A DNA stretch of 64,000 nucleotides from Nocardia arthritidis NBRC 100137 (GCF_001612765.1 NZ_BDBB01000028.1:1-64000), one strand, 5' to 3'; shown: positions 42,261 to 51,578, counted from the first letter of the stretch. Notes: generated by a model from the letters alone, not told the origin. Program-made: numbers and translations.

Positions 42261-42674
42261 ATGAAGAGCACACTGCTCGACGTGCGAACAGGCCACAGTG
42301 AAGTGGTACAGGACATCACGCCGCAGTGCGCGACTTTCGCGCGTACAGCCGGCGGCGACGGGCTGCTGCACGTCTTCGTGCCGCACGCCACCGCGGGGAT
42401 CGCGGTCATGGAACTCGGCGCGCGCAGCGACGACGATCTGCTGGCCGCGCTGCGCGATCTGCTGCCCGCCGACGACCGGTGGCGGCACGCGCACGGCTCG
42501 CGCGGACACGGACGCTCCCACGTCATGCCCGCTCTGATCGCGCCGTACGCGACCGTTCCGGTAATCGGCGGGAAGCTCGCCCTCGGCACGTGGCAGTCGA
42601 TCGCGCTGGTCGATCTCAATGTCGACAACCCGGACCGGCAAGTGCGGCTGTCGTTCCTCACCGACGCGAGCTGA
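42261..42674 (+). CDS. YjbQ / UPF0047 family protein
   Basis: Protein of 137 aa. The UPF0047 signature is clear: VPHATAGIAVMELG and the His-rich HGSRGHGRSHVMPALIAP, then ALGTWQSIALVDLN. Some members show weak thiamine-phosphate-synthase activity; the true role is unsettled. GAGGGA lies 10 nt before ATG 42261. Divergent from lysC. Confidence 0.87.
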   Translation: MKSTLLDVRTGHSEVVQDITPQCATFARTAGGDGLLHVFVPHATAGIAVMELGARSDDDLLAALRDLLPADDRWRHAHGSRGHGRSHVMPALIAPYATVPVIGGKLALGTWQSIALVDLNVDNPDRQVRLSFLTDAS

Positions 42675-42769
42675 CCTGGGTCTCTCCCGGCGGAGCGCAG
42701 GCGGCAACGGGCAGATCGCTCCCGACTCGACGACCGAGCCGGCCGCGTCCCCCGAGGCCGGGCGCCGGC

Positions 42770-43345
42770 TCAGGCCCGGGTGAACCAACTGACCTGGACG
42801 CCGTCGCCGATAGCCTTGCGCTCGGTCGGCCGGAACAGCGTCGGACGGAACTCGCCCGCGAAGCCGGGTACCCCGGTGCCCGCGACGACCGGATAGCTCT
42901 TGATCACCAGTTCATCGATCTCCTCCAGCAGCGCGGCGGCGAGCAGGCCGCCACCCGCCAGCCAGATGTCCTTACCGTCCTGCCGTTTCAGTTCGCGGAC
43001 CAGCCCCACCGGGTCGCGCTCGACCAGTTCGACCGCCCGGTCATCGATGCGGCCGAGCGTGCTGGACACCACGTACTGCTTCATGTGGGCGTACGGGCTG
43101 GTCACGTCGATGGCCAGGGCGGGATCGTAGGTGCCGCGACCCATGACGAGGGTGTCGAACTTTTGATTCGGCGCGTCCACGGGGAGTCCGATATGCGGCC
43201 GCACGTGGGTGGGCAGCGTCTCGGGATACTCCGCGCGCAGCCACTCCCACATCTCATCGCCCACCGGCAAGAAGTCGATCTCACCGTTCGGCCCCGCGAT
43301 ATAGCCGTCGAGGGAGAGGCCGACGAAATAGACGAGTTTTCGCAT
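42770..43345 (-). CDS. DHFR/RibD-C-family reductase (copy 1)
   Basis: Dihydrofolate-reductase-like protein of 191 aa, RibD C-terminal family. N-terminal LVYFVGLSLDGYIAGPNGEIDF, central LVMGRGTYDP, and the nucleotide-binding IWLAGGGLLAAALLEEIDELVIKSYPVVAG are present. It is a paralogue of the next gene. Probably NADPH-dependent; the substrate is unknown. AAAGGTG precedes the ATG; 29 nt separate the two copies. Confidence 0.87.
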   Translation of the reverse strand: MRKLVYFVGLSLDGYIAGPNGEIDFLPVGDEMWEWLRAEYPETLPTHVRPHIGLPVDAPNQKFDTLVMGRGTYDPALAIDVTSPYAHMKQYVVSSTLGRIDDRAVELVERDPVGLVRELKRQDGKDIWLAGGGLLAAALLEEIDELVIKSYPVVAGTGVPGFAGEFRPTLFRPTERKAIGDGVQVSWFTRA

Positions 43346-43374
43346 GAAAACACCTTTCGGAGGGAAGTGGGAAC

Positions 43375-43950
43375 TCAGGCCCGCGTAAACCAGGTGACCT
43401 GCGCGCCGTTGCCGAACTCTTTGCGTTGCACCGGGGCGAACAAAGTGGGACGGAACGCGCCGGAGAACGCGGATATCCCGCCGCCCGCGACCACCGGGTA
43501 ACTCTTGATGATCATCTCGTCCAGCTCGCCCAGCAGCTGGGCGGCGAGTTCGCCACCGCCGACCAGCCAGATATCCCCGCCTTCGGTTTGCTTCAGCTCC
43601 CGCACCAGGCCGAGGGGGTCGCGTTCGACCAGCTCGACGGCCGGATCGTCAATGCGCCCGAGCGTGCTGGAGACCACGTACTGCTTCATGTGCGCGTACG
43701 GGCTGGTCACGCCTTCGGACAGGGCCGGTTCGTAGGTGCCGCGGCCCATCACGGCGGTGTCGAACCGCTTGTTCTGTTCGTCCACCGCCATCCCCACCAG
43801 CGGACGCAAGTGACTCGGCACGAATTCCGGATACCGCCCGCTGATCCACGCGCTCATTTCGGTGTCGAACGGATAGAAGTCGAACTCCCCCGCCGGGCCC
43901 GCGATGTAGCCGTCCAGCGACACGGCCACATAGTAGACAAGCTTTCGCAT
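43375..43950 (-). CDS. DHFR/RibD-C-family reductase (copy 2)
   Basis: Paralogue of the preceding protein, also 191 aa from ATG 43950 (GAGGTG 5 nt upstream; a GTG at 43956 is an alternative). It shares long identical stretches such as SPYAHMKQYVVSSTLGRIDD, so the pair arose by tandem duplication. First gene of a two-gene unit facing a TetR gene. Confidence 0.87.
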   Translation of the reverse strand: MRKLVYYVAVSLDGYIAGPAGEFDFYPFDTEMSAWISGRYPEFVPSHLRPLVGMAVDEQNKRFDTAVMGRGTYEPALSEGVTSPYAHMKQYVVSSTLGRIDDPAVELVERDPLGLVRELKQTEGGDIWLVGGGELAAQLLGELDEMIIKSYPVVAGGGISAFSGAFRPTLFAPVQRKEFGNGAQVTWFTRA

Positions 43951-43965
43951 ACCCACACCTCACTT

Positions 43966-44003
43966 GTAGTACTCTGTCTGTAGTGGTTGAAAGATAGTAC
44001 TAC
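43966..44003. promoter_or_regulatory. TetR operator-like inverted repeat
   Basis: GTAGTACT (43966-43973) and AGTACTAC (43996-44003) are exact 8-nt inverted arms 22 nt apart, with a third half-site GTAGTGGT between them. They lie between the divergent reductase and TetR genes, 16 nt from the reductase ATG and 18 nt from the TetR GTG. Confidence 0.65.
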
Positions 44004-44020
44004 GAATGGAGTGGTGTCAA

Positions 44021-44599
44021 GTGCGGACCAATCCGGAGCGACGACAGGCGCTGGTCGACGCCGCGATCGAGGTCTTGGCGCGCGATGGGGCGCGCGGACT
44101 GACCTTCCGCGCGGTGGACAAGGAGGCCGCCGTACCCGCGGGCACGGCGTCGAACTACTTCACCAACCGCGACGACCTGCTCACTCAGGCGGGCCGACGG
44201 TTCTACGAGCGGCTACAGCCGAGCGAAGCCACGATGACCCAACTGACCGACGGGCCGAAGACCCGCGCCAATATCGTCGAACTGATGACGGAGACGGTCG
44301 GACGCATCGAGGCGTTCCGCACCGGCTACCTGGCGCTGCTCGAATTACGCCTGGAGGCGACCCGGCGGCCGGAATTGCGCGCGGTGCTGACCGAACGGGT
44401 GCGCGAGGACATCGACTACAACGTGCGCAACCATCTCGCGGCGGGCCTGCCCGGCGACGAGAAGTCGGTGCTGTTGCTCTACCTCGCACTGAACTGGCTG
44501 ATCGTCGACCGAATGACGCTGCCCGACGTGTTCACCGAGGAGCAGAGCCGGGCATTGATCGAAGCCGCGGTCGAGCGCGTGATCAGCGCGGACGACTGA
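44021..44599 (+). CDS. TetR-family regulator
   Basis: Regulator of 192 aa. Helix-turn-helix LTFRAVDKEAAVPAGTASNYFTNRDDLLTQA, then a helical ligand domain. GTG 44021 follows GGAG; an ATG at 44006 would add MEWCQ. Faces the two reductase genes across an inverted repeat that is probably its operator. Confidence 0.87.
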   Translation: MRTNPERRQALVDAAIEVLARDGARGLTFRAVDKEAAVPAGTASNYFTNRDDLLTQAGRRFYERLQPSEATMTQLTDGPKTRANIVELMTETVGRIEAFRTGYLALLELRLEATRRPELRAVLTERVREDIDYNVRNHLAAGLPGDEKSVLLLYLALNWLIVDRMTLPDVFTEEQSRALIEAAVERVISADD

Positions 44600-44663
44600 A
44601 TCCGATCGGCCGCCTTCGCCCGAGTGGTTGTGACGCGCACCACTGGCGTTCGATAATGGGGCG

Positions 44664-44855
44664 ATGATCGCACATGTAGGAGATCGACTCTGCGTGCACG
44701 GACACGTGGTGGGAGAAGTGGATCACCTGGCCGAGATCATCGAGGTCCGCGGGCCGGAGGGGACGCCGCCCTACGTGGTGCGCTTCTCCGACGGTCACGA
44801 GTCGCTGGTGTATCCAGGGCCCGACGCGATCGTCGAGCCCGCCACATCGGAATGA
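44664..44855 (+). CDS. DUF1918 protein
   Basis: Protein of 63 aa with the full DUF1918 pattern: VGDRLCVHGHVVGEVD, a middle linker, GTPPYVVRFSDGHESLVYPGPDA. These are small SH3-like beta-barrel proteins, common in actinobacteria; role unknown. GATAAT 6 nt upstream suggests a leaderless mRNA; GGGGCG just before the ATG could instead be a ribosome site. Confidence 0.83.
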   Translation: MIAHVGDRLCVHGHVVGEVDHLAEIIEVRGPEGTPPYVVRFSDGHESLVYPGPDAIVEPATSE

Positions 44856-44940
44856 ACGCGCGCCGGATCGCGCGCCGGGCGGCATCGCCCCGCGCCCGGT
44901 CCGGTGCTCCCCGACGCCGAAACGTCGCTCGCCGCGCCGG

Positions 44941-45288
44941 TCAGGCGCGGCGTTTGGCGTAGCGAGTCAGCGCGAAGGCCAGCACCCCCGCGATCAGCAC
45001 TTTGCCCGCCGTCTCGATGATCGCGTTGACATCCACGGCTGGATGCCAGGTCAACCGCCCGTCGCGGAGCACATAGGCGCCGACGGGCTTGGCGCCCACT
45101 CCGAACGCCACCCCTTCCCCGGCGCCCTCCCCGTCCGGACTGTTCCCGCCGCCTCCGCCTCCGCCACCGCCGCCGCCGACCGAGGCGGCGGGGATGACTA
45201 TCGCCCCGCCGGATTCGTAGGGGTCACCGTAGACCCGGCGCACCGTGATCGCGTCCCGCGCCTGCGCCAGCAGTTCGGCGTATTTCAT
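44941..45288 (-). CDS. GerW/YtfJ-family protein
   Basis: Protein of 115 aa resembling the YtfJ (spore_YtfJ) family: an amphipathic N-terminus (AELLAQARDAITVRRVYGDPYESGGAIVIPAASV), an 11-Gly run, then a GVGAKPVGAYVLRDGRLTWHPAVD core and a C-terminal transmembrane helix (VLIAGVLAFALTRYAKRRA). In actinobacteria the family has no sporulation role. ATG 45288 has GGGAGG upstream. Function unknown. Confidence 0.78.
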   Translation of the reverse strand: MKYAELLAQARDAITVRRVYGDPYESGGAIVIPAASVGGGGGGGGGGGNSPDGEGAGEGVAFGVGAKPVGAYVLRDGRLTWHPAVDVNAIIETAGKVLIAGVLAFALTRYAKRRA

Positions 45289-45540
45289 GACATCCTCCCG
45301 CCCGACCGACGGCGCCGCAGACCGGCGCCCATTCGGATCCGATCGTAGGCGCGCGGCCCTCCGGCCGACCCCATCCTTCCGTCCGGAAGTTGTTCCATCG
45401 GTAGCCGATCGCCGATCTCGACCTGATAACGGCACGTTATCCGGTTAGCCGAGATGTGGTCTCGCGCAGCCAGGTTGACGAACCGGACAAATCGCGGAGA
45501 CAATCGGCCGACTTGTCCAACCGGGGGTCGGAGGTATGCC

Positions 45541-45999
45541 ATGCGCACCAAAACGGATATCCGATTCTTCGTCGATACCGATCCCGAACAGGTCATGGAT
45601 GCCCTGACAGCCGTCGAATCGCTTCCGGAATGGTCGTCCTCCTACAGCGACGTGCGGGTCGCCACCCGCGACGCCCGGCGCAGGCCGCGGCGCGTCTTCC
45701 TCAAGGCGGAACTGCTCGGCAGCTCGGATCTTCAAGTGCTCGAATATGATTGGACCGACGACCGATCCTCCTGGGTTGTCGCCGACAGCACCCGGGGCGT
45801 CCGGGGCGGCGGCTTTTTCGAAGTGTCCGACAGCGTCGACGGCACGCACGTCTGGTACCACGTCGAACTCTATCTACCCCTCCCCGTTCCCGGATTTCTG
45901 CTGAAACGCACTTTCCGCAAGGCCAATGAAGTGGTGGCGGAGTGTTTCATCGATTTCGCCGAGCGGTTCCCCGAAACGGAGACCTACCAGCCCGTGTAG
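45541..45999 (+). CDS. SRPBCC (START-like) protein
   Basis: Protein of 152 aa of the polyketide-cyclase/START superfamily: an N-terminal strand and helix (DIRFFVDTDPEQVMDALTAVESLPEWSSSYSDVRV), curved beta sheet, and a C-terminal helix (KANEVVAECFIDFAERF). Related mycobacterial proteins bind lipids or polyketides. GGAGGT 6 nt before the ATG is strong. Ligand unknown. The 250 nt upstream appear to hold only promoters. Confidence 0.8.
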   Translation: MRTKTDIRFFVDTDPEQVMDALTAVESLPEWSSSYSDVRVATRDARRRPRRVFLKAELLGSSDLQVLEYDWTDDRSSWVVADSTRGVRGGGFFEVSDSVDGTHVWYHVELYLPLPVPGFLLKRTFRKANEVVAECFIDFAERFPETETYQPV

Positions 46000-46073
46000 C
46001 CGCGCTGTGCTCTGCGCGAAATCGGCGGGCGGGCGCGGCAGCGAACCGGCGCCGAACCGATCGGGGTGCGACG

Positions 46074-47294
46074 ATGAGCGGCATGATCGGTTCCAAACGA
46101 GTGCGGTTCCAGCCGATGGCCGCAGACGCCTCGGTGACCCAGCTCGAGTTGTTCTTCGACCTGGTGCTCGTCTTCGCGTTCACCATGGTCACCGGCTTGG
46201 TCGCGGACGACGCCAGCGCGAAGAACGCGTTGCGCGCGGCGCTGGTGCTCGCGGTGATGTGGTGGCTGTGGATCGCCTACTCCTGGCTCGGCAATGTGGT
46301 TCGCGCCGACGAGGGCATCGCACGGGTGGCGATGTTCGCGGCCATGGGTGGCGCGTTCCTCGCCGCGCTCACCATCCCGGAGGCGTTCGACGACAAGACC
46401 GGCGGATGGTTCGGGCCGCTGGTCTTCGCCATCGCCTACCTGGTCGTGCGATTGGTGCACTTCGGGATGTTCTGGCTGGCCAGTGCCGCTGATCCGCAAT
46501 TGCGCGGCCAACTGCTGCGCTGGGCGCTCGGTTCGATCACCCTCGGCACCACGCTGCTGGTCGTCGCCGCGCTGACCACCGGCAGGGTGCAGATCGCCCT
46601 GTGGATCGCCGCGATCGCCGGCGACTACCTGTGGACGTTGTTCGCCGGCACCGATTGGCGGTTGAATTCGGCCAGGCATTTCGTCGAGCGCTACGGGCTG
46701 ATCGTCATCGTCGCGCTCGGTGAATCGATCGTCTCGATCGGCATCGGGGTGGCCGATCTGCCGATCTCTTGGCCGATCGCTCTCGGCTCGCTATTGGGCC
46801 TCGCCGTTTCCGGTCTGCTGTGGTGGGCGTACTTCGACGTCGCCGCACTGGCGGTGGAGCACGAACTCGTCCATGCCGAGGGCAGGCGGCAGATCAAGAT
46901 CGCGCAGGGTTCCTACACCTTCTGGCACTTCCCGATGATCGTCGGGATCATCGCGCTGTCACTGGGGCTGAAGAAAGTTCTCTACTACGTCGGGGATTCC
47001 TCGCACCACACCCTGAAGGACGCGCTGTACGGCATCCCGCTGTACGCACTCTACGGCGGCGTCGTTTTGTATCTGATCGCGCTGGTGGGATTCAAGCACT
47101 TCGCCACCGGCACCGTCACGATGCCCCGCGTGGTCGCCGTGGCGGTGCTGCTGGCGCTCATCCCGTTGGCCTGTGCTCTGCCCGCGCTGGCGTCGCTGGC
47201 CCTGCTGTGCGTCGTCCTGATCGCGCTGATCGCCTGGGAGACCGTGCGTTTGGCGCAGCCGCGGGACGCGATCAGGCACGCGGTGCCCGAGTGA
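46074..47294 (+). CDS. Low-temperature-requirement protein A (LtrA) family
   Basis: Integral membrane protein of 406 aa with about 11 helices. The LtrA hallmark QLELFFDLVLVFAFT lies near the N-terminus, and the second half has ERYGLIVIVALGESIVSIG and the His-containing HFPMIVGIIAL. The biochemical role is unknown. ATG 46074 is used; an in-frame ATG at 46083 is possible. Its last 23 nt overlap the convergent ion-transporter gene. Confidence 0.85.
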   Translation: MSGMIGSKRVRFQPMAADASVTQLELFFDLVLVFAFTMVTGLVADDASAKNALRAALVLAVMWWLWIAYSWLGNVVRADEGIARVAMFAAMGGAFLAALTIPEAFDDKTGGWFGPLVFAIAYLVVRLVHFGMFWLASAADPQLRGQLLRWALGSITLGTTLLVVAALTTGRVQIALWIAAIAGDYLWTLFAGTDWRLNSARHFVERYGLIVIVALGESIVSIGIGVADLPISWPIALGSLLGLAVSGLLWWAYFDVAALAVEHELVHAEGRRQIKIAQGSYTFWHFPMIVGIIALSLGLKKVLYYVGDSSHHTLKDALYGIPLYALYGGVVLYLIALVGFKHFATGTVTMPRVVAVAVLLALIPLACALPALASLALLCVVLIALIAWETVRLAQPRDAIRHAVPE

Positions 47295-48147
47295 CGCGAT
47301 GCCGCACGCAGTCCTCGTCGGGTGTCGGCCCGTACGCGGACGGCGGCACCCGTGCACCGTCGCGGACCGCGTCGCGGATCTGATCGATGTTCTCTCGCAG
47401 GACGTCCGCGACGAGTTCGTCGGTGCGCGGATCCTCCAGCACCTGGAACACGATGCGGAAGGTGGTGTCGGCGATCAGCCGGATGATCTCGTCGTGGAAG
47501 GGGATGTAGCGCACCCGGCCCGCCTGCGGGTCCTTCTTGATCAGCTCGAGGATCATCTCGTCGAGCTCGGCGCGGTTCTCCTCCAGGGCGGCCGCGATGT
47601 TGCGGGTGTAGTGCCCGGTGCGCAGCACCTGCGCCACTTCGTCCATCACCGCGATCGTCATCGGACGGCGAATGGTGTCGACGATGGTGGCCACGAACCG
47701 GTTCACCACCGCGGCCGTCACCCGGTCGCCGAACAGGCGATCGGCCACCCGGGCGAGCCGGACGACGATCACCACGAGCCGCAACAACCGGAAGCCGCGG
47801 AAGAACAGGCTGGTCACCGGGATCATGCCGAGGACCTCGTACCAGTACACGAGCGGGAAGGTCCACGGCCAGCCCGCACGGCGCCAGCGCCACAGGAACT
47901 CGATCGCGAACACCGCGCACAGGGACCAGTCGACGACGACGACCACGTGGTAGGTGTGCCCGGAGACCGGGAAGAAGGTGATCCAGGCGACCAGCGCCAC
48001 GGACACGACGGCCAGCGCGAGCATCACGAAATCGGTCCACAGCATCGGCGGCTTGCGCGGATAGTCCTGCGGCTGTGGCGATTCCCGCAGGCCGTATCGA
48101 TCGGCGGAGGAACTCTCGATGCCCGAGCTGGAAGCGGGAGCGGACAC
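47272..48147 (-). CDS. Voltage-sensor-like ion transporter without a pore
   Basis: Membrane protein of 291 aa. Four helices lie between about 38 and 135. The fourth, FFRGFRLLRLVVIVVRLARVADR, has Arg at three- or four-residue steps like an S4 voltage sensor, and WSLCAVFAIEFLWRWRRAG resembles S2/S3. No S5-pore-S6 or TVGYG filter follows; the C-terminal 155 residues are a charged, helical cytoplasmic domain (ENRAELDEMILELIKKD). It could be a proton channel, a sensor or a channel relative that lost its pore. Overlaps LtrA tail-to-tail. Confidence 0.75.
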   Translation of the reverse strand: MSAPASSSGIESSSADRYGLRESPQPQDYPRKPPMLWTDFVMLALAVVSVALVAWITFFPVSGHTYHVVVVVDWSLCAVFAIEFLWRWRRAGWPWTFPLVYWYEVLGMIPVTSLFFRGFRLLRLVVIVVRLARVADRLFGDRVTAAVVNRFVATIVDTIRRPMTIAVMDEVAQVLRTGHYTRNIAAALEENRAELDEMILELIKKDPQAGRVRYIPFHDEIIRLIADTTFRIVFQVLEDPRTDELVADVLRENIDQIRDAVRDGARVPPSAYGPTPDEDCVRHRVTRAPRA

Positions 48148-48253
48148 TGCGAATCCCTTCGACGCCGAACGGTGCCGCCGACATTAGTACGCCGAAAGCA
48201 TGCTCGGCACGGTTGGCGATACTCCCGGACGCACCGCCCGGAGGCCTACGTGC

Positions 48254-49873
48254 TCAGCGACCGGCGCGAACGATCGCCTCGATATTGCGTTCGGCAAGCG
48301 CGGCGATGGTGAGCGACGGATTGACCGTCCCCGTGCTGCCCGGTATCGCCGCGCCGTCCACCACGTAGAGGCCGGGATGACCGTGCACGCGGCCGTAGCC
48401 GTCGGTTGCCCGCCCCAGCACCGCTCCGCCGAGCGGATGCGCGGTGAACAGCGCGTTCGCGTCGTAGCCGAGGGCGCTGTACTCGACGAGGGCGTCCGCG
48501 CGTTCGGCGATCCGGTGGTCGACCGCCCTGGCCGCCGCCACGGTGTCGTCCCGGTTCTTGACCGACCAGCTCAGCCCGACCCGGTTCGTGGCCCGGTTGT
48601 AGCCGAACCGCGTACGGGTCGGGTCGAGCACCATGCCGAGCGAGGCCAGCGCGCCGGTCTCGAACGGGATCCCCGGGATGTACCAGCTCTCCAAAGTCAG
48701 CGGTACGCCGGATTCGTCGAAGATCCGGCTCGCGCTCGGCACGCCTTGGCCGTGACCGGCCAGCGCGCTGGCGCCGCGGGCGAGCACCACGTCACCGTTG
48801 GTGCCCCAGCCGTCGCCGACGTGCTCGTTCAGGTTCGGCAGCGCGCCGGTGGCCTGGGCACGGACCAGCAGTTCGGAGGTGCCGATCGATCCGGCGCCGA
48901 GGAAGAGCCGATCGCAGGTGAGGGTGCGGGTGGACAGCGCATCACCGGTCGGCGACAGCTTCGTCACGGTGACCGCGTAGCGGCCGCCGGACTCCTGCGC
49001 GATGGCGTCCACCCGATGGCCGGGGAAGACTCCGCACCGTCCGGTGCCCTGCGCGTACGCCAAGTAGTTCTGGTTCAGGTCGAACTTGGCGCCGTTGGAG
49101 TTGCCCAGATTGCTCCTGGCCGCCGTGGCCGACGGCTTCGCACCGCCCGCGAGTTCGGCGCGCAGGATGTCCCAGTTGAAGATCGAGTCGTTCGGCTGGG
49201 GCTGGTAGCCGGCCTTGCGCACCTGGTCGTCCCAGGCGCGGGAATGCGTGAACGGCGAGGAGTTGTAGATGTCCGCCGGCATCGGGCTCAGCCGCAGCAT
49301 GTCCCGCACGCGCGGATAGTAGACGCGCTCCATCTCGCCGTAATCGACGGTGCCACCGAAGACGTGGTCGAAGAAGCGGCGCTGCGGGGCGATCATGGCC
49401 CCGCTGAAGATCACCGAGCCGCCGCCGACCGCGGCCGCGCGCCAGACGTCGATGCCCGGATACTCGGTGCAGTCCAGCACGCCGCCGAAACTGGCGAAAC
49501 GCATCGGCACCTTGGTGACGCCGGTGAAGTGGGTGCGGTGCCAGAAGCCGCGGCCGTCGGGCAGGTCGTCGCCGGTGAAGATCTCCCGCCACGGGTCGTT
49601 CGGCCAGCGCGAACCGCGTTCCAGCACGGTGGTGACGATCCCGGCCTCGGCCAGGCGCAACGCGGTCACCGCGGCGCCGAAGCCCGAGCCGATGACGATC
49701 GCGGGCGAGTGCTCCGCCGGGTCGGGAATCGGGGCGAAGATCTCCGGCACCCAGGCGCGGAACAAGGCCTCCCACATCGGGTCGGCGGACGCCGTGCTCG
49801 TCCCCGTCATCGTCCCCACAGCACCGAGCAGGGCGGCGGTGCCCGCCGCCTTGAACAAGGCACGTCTACGCAC
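48254..49873 (-). CDS. Cholesterol oxidase (GMC flavoenzyme, Tat-exported)
   Basis: Oxidises and isomerises 3-beta-hydroxysterols to 4-en-3-ones with release of hydrogen peroxide. The protein is 539 aa. A Tat-type signal (MRRRALFKAAGTAALLG) is followed by FAD-binding VIGSGFGAAVTALRLAEAG, FGGVLDCTEY, VGGGSVIFSGAM, and the active-site segments FTAHPLGGAVLG (His) and TGTVNPSLTIAALAERN (Asn) of class I enzymes. It should act outside the cell on sterols. It stands alone, not in a sterol-degradation cluster. Confidence 0.92.
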   Translation of the reverse strand: MRRRALFKAAGTAALLGAVGTMTGTSTASADPMWEALFRAWVPEIFAPIPDPAEHSPAIVIGSGFGAAVTALRLAEAGIVTTVLERGSRWPNDPWREIFTGDDLPDGRGFWHRTHFTGVTKVPMRFASFGGVLDCTEYPGIDVWRAAAVGGGSVIFSGAMIAPQRRFFDHVFGGTVDYGEMERVYYPRVRDMLRLSPMPADIYNSSPFTHSRAWDDQVRKAGYQPQPNDSIFNWDILRAELAGGAKPSATAARSNLGNSNGAKFDLNQNYLAYAQGTGRCGVFPGHRVDAIAQESGGRYAVTVTKLSPTGDALSTRTLTCDRLFLGAGSIGTSELLVRAQATGALPNLNEHVGDGWGTNGDVVLARGASALAGHGQGVPSASRIFDESGVPLTLESWYIPGIPFETGALASLGMVLDPTRTRFGYNRATNRVGLSWSVKNRDDTVAAARAVDHRIAERADALVEYSALGYDANALFTAHPLGGAVLGRATDGYGRVHGHPGLYVVDGAAIPGSTGTVNPSLTIAALAERNIEAIVRAGR

Positions 49874-49949
49874 CGGTCACCTTCCATCATCAGGCTTAGC
49901 GTGCGCAGATTACCGGTATTCCCGTTTTGTGAACAGATATCCGTTTTCG

Positions 49950-51578
49950 CTATCGGTCGAACGGCAGCTCATCGGGGCGGCAGGTCGCCCCGGGAGCGGG
50001 TAGCTGTAGGTCGATGAGATAATGCTCGCGCAGCTTCCGGGTGCATTCGTTCAGCGGGGTGTGCCCGTACCCGTCCTCGACGACGACCAACCGCGCGTTC
50101 ACCAATTCCTGCTGCGCGCGCCGTGCGCCGCTGAGCGGAGTGGCCGGGTCGAATCGGTTGTCGACCAACACGGCCGGGGTGTCCGATCGCAGGATCCACG
50201 GCCCGGTATACCGCTGGGCATACCCCTCGGGCGGGGACGGCCAGAAGGCGCACGCATGGAGCAACGACAACCAGAACGCGCCGTAAGTCGGGCTGACGCC
50301 CGCCAGATCCCGCGCCATGCCGGGCCATTGGCCGGGATCGCGTGGAAAGCTGTTGTCCGCGCAGGAAATCGCGATGAAAGAGTCCAGGAAGTCGTCCGGT
50401 TGCGCCGTCGCCGAAAGGATCTCGCCCACCGCGTCGGGGTTGCCCGCCGATCCGCGTTCCAGTTCGGCGAGCAGTTCGGCCAGGGCGGGCCAGCCCCGCT
50501 CCGGGTCGTACAGCAACAGCGCGTGCGACGACAGCACCTCGGCATAGGTGACCGTCCGCGCCCGCTCTCCGGCCCCCACCACGAGGGGACCCTCGCGAAG
50601 GCGTTGCAGCACAGCGTCATTGCGGGTGCGGAGGTCGGCGGGGCGGACGGGAGCGCCCGCACCTCCACTCACGACGGCATCGCCCTGACCGCCCGGCGCG
50701 GCGAAGGCGCAGCGCTCCCGTCCCGCGTCCGCGCACAGCCGCAGGAATTCACCGAGCACTTCTTCGGTTCCGGCCGCGCGGTTCTCGATGGCGCGTCGCG
50801 TGTCGTTGGTGTAGGTATCCGGGTCGATCACCGACGCCAGGTGCAGCGCACGCACCCGATCGCCGAACAGCGCTCCGTACACCTGGCCCAGGTAGCTGGC
50901 GTAGGAACCGCCTTCGTAGGTCAGCTGCGGATCGCCGACGGCCCGGCGCAGCAGGTCCAGGTCGCGCGCCGCGTCCACGGTGGTCAGGTGGCCGAGCAGC
51001 GCGCCGCCGTGTGCCGCGCAACCGGCGGCCAGCTCACGGCTCGCCGCGTCGGCCGCACGCTCCTGCTCCGGATTCACCGGCGCCAACACCGCGCCGGACC
51101 AGAACCGGTGCTGCTGTCCGGCGTCCGCGAAACACCGCACCTGTCCGCTGCGGCCGATCCCGCGCTGGTCGAAGGTGATCACGTCGAAGCGGCGCGCGAG
51201 CTCGCCGCCGAGCAGTTCCCCTTGCTCCGCCCAGCGCAGCCCCGATCCACCGGGACCGCCGACAGCGGAGAACAGCGTGCCGATCCGCCGCTGTGGGTCG
51301 GTGGCCTGCTGACGCACCACCGCCAGCCCGAGGGTCGGACCGTCCGGATGCGCGTAGTCCACCGGCACCTGCGCGGTCGCGCATTGGAACCTGTTCAGCT
51401 TCGGCTCCGCGCACGGCGCCCACTCGAGCAGCGGCGTCGGCGCAGCGTCGGCCTGCGCGGCCAGTTCCGCGACCGCCGACTCGTGTCGGCTCGGCGGGCC
51501 GCCGCAGCCGCTCACCGCGGGCAGCGCGGCGGCGAGCGCGGCGGCGATGACGATCTTCCAGCTAGGCACGGCACTCAT
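49950..51578 (-). CDS. Lipoprotein alpha/beta hydrolase, tripeptidyl-aminopeptidase type
   Basis: Exported hydrolase of 542 aa. A lipobox (AVSGCGG) ends the signal. The catalytic fold has GGPGGSGL (oxyanion), FDQRGIGRSG, nucleophile elbow YEGGSYASYLG, Asp in VDNRFDPATPL and His in GYGHTPLNECT, followed by the TAP-like C-terminal domain. The group cleaves N-terminal tripeptides or acts as an esterase. ATG 51578 starts the signal peptide; an upstream frame to 51647 adds unrelated residues. Confidence 0.87.
   Translation of the reverse strand: MSAVPSWKIVIAAALAAALPAVSGCGGPPSRHESAVAELAAQADAAPTPLLEWAPCAEPKLNRFQCATAQVPVDYAHPDGPTLGLAVVRQQATDPQRRIGTLFSAVGGPGGSGLRWAEQGELLGGELARRFDVITFDQRGIGRSGQVRCFADAGQQHRFWSGAVLAPVNPEQERAADAASRELAAGCAAHGGALLGHLTTVDAARDLDLLRRAVGDPQLTYEGGSYASYLGQVYGALFGDRVRALHLASVIDPDTYTNDTRRAIENRAAGTEEVLGEFLRLCADAGRERCAFAAPGGQGDAVVSGGAGAPVRPADLRTRNDAVLQRLREGPLVVGAGERARTVTYAEVLSSHALLLYDPERGWPALAELLAELERGSAGNPDAVGEILSATAQPDDFLDSFIAISCADNSFPRDPGQWPGMARDLAGVSPTYGAFWLSLLHACAFWPSPPEGYAQRYTGPWILRSDTPAVLVDNRFDPATPLSGARRAQQELVNARLVVVEDGYGHTPLNECTRKLREHYLIDLQLPAPGATCRPDELPFDR

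Noticed and set aside
45148..45180. Gly-codon run in the YtfJ-like gene as a frameshift or repeat error
   Set aside because: The frame stays open through the run and both flanks match the family, so it reads as a normal Gly linker.
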